Assembly: GCA_003171235.1 (NCBI GenBank)
Contig: PMYM01000206.1
Location: forward strand, 1 to 6,076
DNA from: Phycisphaerales bacterium
Lineage (GTDB): Bacteria; Planctomycetota; Phycisphaerae; SM23-33
Length of the DNA stretch: 6,076 bases
Direction: 5' to 3'
Part shown: one piece after another, positions 1 through 3,600 of the stretch
How positions within the stretch are numbered: the first letter of the stretch is position 1
How the letters are laid out: every line of letters begins with the position of its first letter
Notes under the pieces: generated by a model
The model's input: the letters and a program-made list of their open reading frames with translations, nothing else
The model's database searches: none
What the model was told of the DNA's origin: nothing
Position numbers and translations under genes: made by a program

Positions 1-93
1 TGATTTGTGAAAAATGCTCTAGCAGGATCGACACCGCCTCTGTTCGGTCCGCAGTTTTCACGCATACCTGCTGGGCATAGCGAAAACCGTGGT

Positions 94-133
94 CCCCCGC
101 AGTTGCCGCGGGGGGAATCCCAATATATGGGAT
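94..133. repeat. Two adjacent hairpins
   Basis: The first hairpin pairs CCCCCGC (94-100) with GCGGGGG (108-114) around the 7-nt loop AGTTGCC. Two bases later ATCCCA (117-122) pairs with TGGGAT (128-133) around the 5-nt loop ATATA. Both arm pairs are perfect. Neither is followed by a T-run on either strand, so they are not classical intrinsic terminators. They could stabilise a transcript 3' end or belong to a dispersed palindromic repeat. Confidence 0.6.
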
Positions 134-141
134 CTCCGGCG

Positions 142-202
142 CGAAGCCGTTCGACTGAGCTCACGGCCGAGGCCGTTCGGATCAGTTCACGGCCGAAGCC
201 GT
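142..202. repeat. 26-bp tandem repeat with internal dyads (about 2.4 copies)
   Basis: Copies of a unit starting CGAAGCCGT or CGAGGCCGT begin at 142, 168 and 194, exactly 26 bp apart. The first two full units match at 21 of 26 positions, and the third is cut short after CGAAGCCGT. Each junction forms a small hairpin: ACGGCC/GGCCGT at 163-176 and ACGGC/GCCGT at 189-202. On the minus strand the second has a TTCG tetraloop, a very stable loop in RNA. The pattern resembles REP-type intergenic elements. There are no spacers, so it is not a CRISPR array. Confidence 0.6.
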
Positions 203-208
203 AAAACC

Positions 209-245
209 AAGGCCATGCGGGGCAGCATACCCGTGTGGCCTTTTT
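209..245 (+). terminator. Intrinsic terminator, plus strand, possibly bidirectional
   Basis: The left arm 209-221 (AAGGCCATGCGGG) pairs with the right arm 230-242 (CCCGTGTGGCCTT). This gives a 13-bp stem with two G-U wobbles and an 8-nt loop. The right arm runs straight into TTTTT (241-245) and then CTATTT. This is a textbook plus-strand terminator, yet no plus-strand gene ends inside the window, so it probably serves a gene to the left. Read on the minus strand, the same stem has two C-A mismatches and is followed by GGTTTT. It may therefore also end the propeller transcript, whose stop codon is about 165 bases away. Confidence 0.7.
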
Positions 246-275
246 CTATTTGGCAGGTGCGACTGGTTGGGGCGG

Positions 276-299
276 CCCGACGCGATGTATCGCGTCGGG
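276..299. repeat. Perfect 24-bp interrupted palindrome
   Basis: CCCGACGCGAT (276-286) is perfectly complementary to ATCGCGTCGGG (289-299), with only GT between them. As RNA it would form a 10-bp stem with a 4-nt loop. As DNA it is a near-continuous dyad, which could bind a dimeric protein or be a cruciform or REP-like element. There is no T-run on either side. It lies about 108 bases beyond the propeller stop codon and could protect the 3' end of that transcript. Confidence 0.65.
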
Positions 300-311
300 G
301 ATCCCTTGGCA

Positions 312-374
312 CCGGCTTTGGCCGGGACGCCCGCCTTCGCCCAGAGGCTACGGCGCGGCCGCCCGCTAGGCGGG
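312..374. repeat. Two further short hairpins beyond the propeller stop
   Basis: CCGGC (312-316) pairs with GCCGG (321-325) around TTTG, and CCCGC (362-366) pairs with GCGGG (370-374) around TAG. The first has the same design (5-bp stem, 4-base loop, xCGGC/GCCGx arms) as the hairpins at 163-202. The second is 32 bases beyond the propeller stop codon on the minus strand. Neither has a T-run. Confidence 0.45.
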
Positions 375-406
375 TGATTGCCGACTTCCTAAACCAGCCC
401 GCGGCC

Positions 407-3229
407 TCACATCAGCGGCGAGGCCAGAAGATCGACTATCGAGGCATCGTCGGCTTTGGGCTTGCGGAGTTTCTTTGTCCAGCGGGCATCGATCAGGTCC
501 AGGTCGGATGTCAGCGAAGTCGTGGCGGCTTTCTCAAGCCACAGGGCTTGGGACTGGCCGCCCACGAAACGCCCCGCGACAGCGGGGTTGGCGGTGGGCA
601 GGCTTCTGGCCGCCACGGGGGTTGACGTTGAGGTTGTCGCGGCGGCAAGGGGAGCGGCCGCGGACAAGGCCAGCGGGGCGCTTAAGGAACCTGACGGGGC
701 GGCCAGACTGCTCTTGCCGAAATTGGCTTCCAGCAACTGGTAATCGGCGAAGGAGACCGCCTGGTCGCCGTTGAAATCGCCGGCTTTCCAGCTTAGCCAG
801 GTCTTCCCGAAGTTGGCTTCCAGGATCTGGTAATCGGCAAAGGTGACGCTGCCGTCCATGTTGGTGTCGCCGGCCAGCAGGCCCGCGGTGTTGATGCCGT
901 AGCGCAGGCCGTCGCCGAAGCTGGTGATCCAGACTTCGCGCGGCTGATAGGGGTTGTAAACCACCCGGATCGGATGGACGAAGGGATAGTTCGCGACCTG
1001 CGTGAAGGTCGGGGTGGCGGCTTGCATGTTGCTGCTGTACCAGAGGCCGCTGCCGTTGGTGGTAACGTAAGCTTCATTGCTGTTGAGCGGGTTGAAGGCA
1101 ATCTGGCTCCAGGCCTTCTGTTGCCAGCCGGAAAAGCCGGTCAGAACTTCCTTCCAGGTGGCGCCGCGGTCGGTGGTCTTGAACATGGCGCCGGGATAAT
1201 ACAGGTCTTTCGTGGTGTCCCACACGCCCACCCACCAGGTGTTCTGGGTCGGGTCGGAGGGGTCGACGGTGATGTCGTGGACGGCATACTCCAATGGGGT
1301 GCCCGACGTCCAGTTGGTCGGAGTGGTGTTGCTCTTGTCGGTCCAGGTGATGCTGGGGGTGGAGGTGGGGGTGGCCTGGGTGAAGCCCGTGCCCAGGAAC
1401 ACGCCCGAACTAGCGGAGTAATCCGGCACGCTAGTCCAGCGCATGGCGTAGGTCACCAACAGCGAACCGTCGTTGAGGATGTCGATGTTCCAGGGGTGGC
1501 CCTGGGTCCGCGGCGGGGCACTCAACTGGTACCAGTGAGAGCTGCTGCCCAGGTTGATATCGCTGGAGACGTAGATGCCCCCGGCGCTGCCGGCATAAGT
1601 CACCACCGAGGCAAAAGCCCGGTTGGGATTGCTGGGATCGATGGTCACCCACACGACCGGGTGATTGAAGTTGTGGACCACAGTCCAAGTCTGGCCCTGG
1701 TTTGTAGATGTCAAAATAGCCCCGCCGCTCGTGTTGGCGTCGAGGTAGCCGTCGCGCTGGTAGGCTTCCGATTCATAGATATCGTGGATGTTGCTTACGG
1801 CCGAGAAAAGATAGCCCGTCGTCGGCTGGACGGCGACACTGTAGGTGGTGTTGACGCCCACGTTGGAGCCGCTGGTGGTGGTGATACTGGGCAGGCCGGA
1901 ACTGTAGTAGGAATACCAGGAGGTTCCGCTGTCGGTGGAGCGGCTGCCCTTGATGTCGGTGTAATCGGCCCACAGCGTGGTGGTGTTGACCCAGGTGACC
2001 CCCCAGACGGTGGTATCGTCAAGCCCGCTGCTGCGATACGCCTTGCCCTTGGTGGAAGGCACGTTAACCGCATTGAGGTCCGCGGGATTATCGTACACTG
2101 CCCGCCAGGTGGTGCCGCCGTCGGTGGTGATGGTGGCGCCGCCCTCATCAGTCTCGATCACGGTGTTGGGGTCGTTGGGCGCCACGGCCAAGCCGAAGGC
2201 CATCTCGGGGAAGCCCCAGGTGGCGTCGTTGTTGTAGCCTTCCCAGCCGGTCTGAATGTTCTGGTTGTTGGTGTACTTGAAGACACTGGTCCAACTGCCG
2301 CCGGCGTTGGTGGACTTCAGAACCGACATGGCCGAAGAGCTGCTGCCGCCGGCAATGTACACGTCGTTGATGTCGCCATTGGGCATGACTACGAACCAGG
2401 GATAGAAGGTGCCGCTGGTGATGCCGCTGACCTTCTTGGTCCAGGTGGTCTGGCCCACGTCGATGGTGTATACGCCCTTGTACTGACGATAGTCGCCGCT
2501 TTCCTCACCCGGGTACAGATACGAAGAGTTTACCGTCACGATGAAGAGCCGGGTCGTGCCGCTCTGCTTGGAGCCAGCAAAGGAAGATATACCCTCGCTG
2601 GCGCCGATGCCGACGGTGATGTACTTGTTGAAGCTCGAGCCGGTATTAGTGGAATAATAGACGGCGTCGCCCGCGGCGACATAGATGTTGGCCCCGTCGA
2701 ACCACGCCCCGGCGGCATAACCGTTGCCTACCGTGGTGGTCGAGTAGCTGGCCCAGTTGTTGCTGGTGCAATAGAAACTGGTCCCGCCGCTGAACAGAAC
2801 CTGGTGGCCTGGATTGTTGTAATCAACAAAGAGCGTAGTGCCCGACTGGGCGTTGGGGACACTTGCCCAGGTGGTGCCGCCGTTGGTGCTCTTGATGACT
2901 TCGCCGGTGGAGCCCAGGTAGTAGAGGGTGCCCGAGATATTGGTGAACTGAACGGCTGTCTGCCGTTCGCCAGGGCAATAGTGCCCATCCACCACCTGCC
3001 AGGTTGCCCCGGCGTCGGTGGTGTGATACAGGCCGCCCATGTCCGAAGGGGTGTAGATCTCGCTGGCGTTGTACGGGCTGATGGAAGGCGAGAAGAACGA
3101 CCCGCCGCCGCCGGGGCCAACCGACAGCCAGGTCGGCACGGTCGACAGCAGGAGCCGACTTTCGAGGGGCTCCAGGAGGTTCGACGCGACACCGTTCCCG
3201 CCTGCAACCCTAGCACTAACTAATGCCAT
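407..3229 (-). CDS. Secreted Asp-box beta-propeller protein, GH74/sialidase-like fold, with C-terminal dockerin module
   Basis: This 940-residue protein starts at an ATG 7 nt from a perfect AAAGGAGG. Residues 19-29 read LEPLESRLLLS, the planctomycete LEPR-XLL-type motif of secreted proteins; no ordinary hydrophobic signal core is visible. From about residue 33 to 780 there are repeated Asp boxes (S/T-x-D/N-x-G-x-T/S-W/F) at 70-77, 114-121, 193-200, 306-313, 368-375, 431-438, 508-515 and 685-692, with a degenerate one near 555-566. This indicates one or two seven-bladed-type propellers. The opening (GGGGSFF near 40-46, then SDMGGLYH at 62-69) resembles the start of GH74 xyloglucanases, where the Asp of the TDIGGAYR-type motif is catalytic; D63 would be the equivalent. 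Residues 787-840 form a two-loop dockerin type I module. A Ser/Ala/Thr-rich linker follows (841-890), then a charged tail (890-940). A divergent sugar-type transporter lies next door. Secretion and propeller fold are well supported. GH74-like enzyme activity is a tentative inference; a non-catalytic or sialidase-like role is possible. Confidence 0.9.
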   Translation of the reverse strand: MALVSARVAGGNGVASNLLEPLESRLLLSTVPTWLSVGPGGGGSFFSPSISPYNASEIYTPSDMGGLYHTTDAGATWQVVDGHYCPGERQTAVQFTNISGTLYYLGSTGEVIKSTNGGTTWASVPNAQSGTTLFVDYNNPGHQVLFSGGTSFYCTSNNWASYSTTTVGNGYAAGAWFDGANIYVAAGDAVYYSTNTGSSFNKYITVGIGASEGISSFAGSKQSGTTRLFIVTVNSSYLYPGEESGDYRQYKGVYTIDVGQTTWTKKVSGITSGTFYPWFVVMPNGDINDVYIAGGSSSSAMSVLKSTNAGGSWTSVFKYTNNQNIQTGWEGYNNDATWGFPEMAFGLAVAPNDPNTVIETDEGGATITTDGGTTWRAVYDNPADLNAVNVPSTKGKAYRSSGLDDTTVWGVTWVNTTTLWADYTDIKGSRSTDSGTSWYSYYSSGLPSITTTSGSNVGVNTTYSVAVQPTTGYLFSAVSNIHDIYESEAYQRDGYLDANTSGGAILTSTNQGQTWTVVHNFNHPVVWVTIDPSNPNRAFASVVTYAGSAGGIYVSSDINLGSSSHWYQLSAPPRTQGHPWNIDILNDGSLLVTYAMRWTSVPDYSASSGVFLGTGFTQATPTSTPSITWTDKSNTTPTNWTSGTPLEYAVHDITVDPSDPTQNTWWVGVWDTTKDLYYPGAMFKTTDRGATWKEVLTGFSGWQQKAWSQIAFNPLNSNEAYVTTNGSGLWYSSNMQAATPTFTQVANYPFVHPIRVVYNPYQPREVWITSFGDGLRYGINTAGLLAGDTNMDGSVTFADYQILEANFGKTWLSWKAGDFNGDQAVSFADYQLLEANFGKSSLAAPSGSLSAPLALSAAAPLAAATTSTSTPVAARSLPTANPAVAGRFVGGQSQALWLEKAATTSLTSDLDLIDARWTKKLRKPKADDASIVDLLASPLM
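710..871 (-). other. Dockerin type I-like module in the propeller protein
   Basis: Residues 787-840 hold two near-copies of a calcium-binding loop plus helix: DTNMDGSVTFAD (788-799) and DFNGDQAVSFAD (818-829), each followed by YQ-I/L-LEANFGK. The two 24-residue units match at 17 positions. Loop residues at positions 1, 3, 5 and 12 (D, N, D, D) are kept in both. The usual Gly at position 6 is present in the first (G793) but replaced by Gln in the second (Q823). In cellulosome bacteria such modules bind cohesins. In planctomycetes they are common on secreted proteins without a known cohesin partner. Confidence 0.85.
3143..3175 (-). other. LEPR-XLL-type N-terminal sorting motif
   Basis: This segment encodes LEPLESRLLLS, residues 19-29 of the propeller protein, after a short N-terminus with two Arg-free Gly/Ser/Val-rich turns. 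The motif recurs near the N-terminus of large extracellular planctomycete proteins and is thought to act in export or envelope sorting. Its exact mechanism is not established. It is the main taxonomic clue in the window. Confidence 0.8.
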
Positions 3230-3236
3230 AACCTAT

Positions 3237-3244
3237 CCTCCTTT
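3237..3244 (-). promoter_or_regulatory. Ribosome binding site of the propeller gene
   Basis: On the minus strand the sequence reads AAAGGAGG, a perfect Shine-Dalgarno match, with 7 nt between it and the ATG at 3229. It fixes the start codon and predicts good translation. Confidence 0.9.
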
Positions 3245-3255
3245 GGACTAGCGTA

Positions 3256-3283
3256 AGTATAACAAATACTGACAATTAGTCAA
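3256..3283 (-). promoter_or_regulatory. Sigma-70-type promoter of the propeller gene
   Basis: Read on the minus strand, TTGACT (3283-3278) is followed after 16 bases by TATACT (3261-3256). Each box differs from the consensus at one position. Transcription would start near 3249, giving a leader of about 20 nt that contains the ribosome binding site. Two short dyads overlap the promoter. AGTAT/ATACT with a 5-bp gap covers 3256-3270 and includes the -10 box. TGAC/GTCA with a 5-bp gap covers 3270-3282 and includes most of the -35 box. A repressor bound there would block polymerase, but no regulator is visible in the window. Confidence 0.8.
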
Positions 3284-3313
3284 TATCCGCAAGGCCGCGC
3301 ATCCAGGCTTTCT

Positions 3314-3330
3314 CGTACAGGGCAAGTACG
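3314..3330. promoter_or_regulatory. Possible operator: CGTAC dyad
   Basis: CGTAC (3314-3318) and GTACG (3326-3330) form a perfect inverted repeat around AGGGCAA, with arm centres 12 bp apart, close to one helical turn. It sits about 30 bp upstream of the propeller -35 box, a usual place for an activator site. Only the symmetry supports it; a 5-bp arm could occur by chance. Confidence 0.35.
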
Positions 3331-3442
3331 GTCATGATCCTCTAACGCCACCCTAACTGCTGTTGCGGTCAGGGGCAAAGGCAGATCCATGATCCCAAAC
3401 GTCAGCCGCCGACGGAAATTGCGGACAGCGAAAAAAGGTCGC

Positions 3443-3471
3443 CTGACAAATGCCTCCAAAGTCGTCATAAT
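3443..3471 (+). promoter_or_regulatory. Candidate sigma-70-type promoter of the transporter gene
   Basis: CTGACA (3443-3448) and CATAAT (3466-3471) are separated by exactly 17 bp, and each matches the consensus at five of six positions. Transcription would start near 3478, giving a leader of about 120 nt before the transporter ATG. That leader contains the inverted repeat at 3532-3573. No better -35/-10 pair was found nearer the gene. Confidence 0.6.
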
Positions 3472-3515
3472 GGCACCCGCGAAGCTGGCCGAATCTGGAA
3501 AAAGCGTGCCTTCAA

Positions 3516-3573
3516 CCCCAGAGCCTTTGGGGAAAAGTCCGGCGATCACGCGGTGTTTCGTCAGGGACTTTTC
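3516..3573 (+). promoter_or_regulatory. Leader inverted repeat upstream of the transporter
   Basis: GAAAAGTCC (3532-3540) is perfectly complementary to GGACTTTTC (3565-3573), with 24 nt between. A smaller hairpin, CCCCA (3516-3520) with TGGGG (3528-3532), shares base 3532 with the left arm, so the two structures abut and compete slightly. The larger stem ends 17 nt before the ribosome binding site. The arm starts are 33 bp apart, about three helical turns. The element could therefore act either as an RNA structure in the leader or as a DNA site for a dimeric regulator. No known riboswitch class is recognised. Confidence 0.5.
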
Positions 3574-3590
3574 ATGTACACTCTTGGATA

Positions 3591-3596
3591 GGGAGG
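3591..3596 (+). promoter_or_regulatory. Ribosome binding site of the transporter gene
   Basis: GGGAGG lies 4 nt before the ATG at 3601. The spacing is short but acceptable. The next in-frame Met (residue 39) would fall inside TM1, which supports the start at 3601. Confidence 0.7.
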
Positions 3597-3600
3597 CCGG

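Larger units (their letters stand above)
1..406. other. Palindrome-rich intergenic region left of the propeller gene
   Basis: I see no convincing gene in this stretch. The short open frames here lack a ribosome binding site and have no recognisable protein features. The region instead holds many short inverted repeats: hairpins at 94-114 and 117-133, a three-copy 26-bp repeat at 142-202, an intrinsic terminator at 209-245, a perfect palindrome at 276-299, and small hairpins at 312-325 and 362-374. It lies downstream of the minus-strand propeller gene. It is probably also downstream of a plus-strand gene outside the window, because the terminator points rightwards. It is therefore most likely a convergent 3'-3' spacer. 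Confidence 0.7.
3230..3600. other. Divergent control region between propeller and transporter genes
   Basis: This 371-bp gap separates two genes that start in opposite directions. It holds the minus-strand promoter and ribosome binding site near 3237-3283, a CGTAC dyad at 3314-3330, a plus-strand promoter candidate at 3443-3471, a leader inverted repeat at 3532-3573 and a ribosome binding site at 3591-3596. Short open frames here on both strands have no ribosome binding site and one runs through the propeller promoter, so I do not call them genes. Confidence 0.75.

Noticed and set aside
142..202. Possible CRISPR array
   Set aside because: The copies are directly adjacent with no variable spacers, are not identical, and no cas gene is nearby.
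7..625. Plus-strand frames at 7-204 and 89-625
   Set aside because: They are Arg/Gly/Pro-rich translations of palindromic DNA with no ribosome binding site. The second overlaps the propeller gene antisense and runs through an intrinsic terminator.
974..3223. Long plus-strand open frame of 749 codons opposite the propeller gene
   Set aside because: Its product is a Gly/Val/Ala/His-rich low-complexity sequence typical of an antisense shadow in GC-rich DNA. It has no family motif, while the minus strand encodes clear Asp boxes and a dockerin.
3280..3549. Minus-strand frame of 89 codons in the divergent region
   Set aside because: It has a GTG start without a ribosome binding site, and it overlaps the propeller -35 box and the transporter promoter candidate.
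3577..3582. TACACT as a -10 box close to the transporter start
   Set aside because: It matches only four of six positions and no -35 box lies 16-18 bp upstream. The pair at 3443-3471 is much better.
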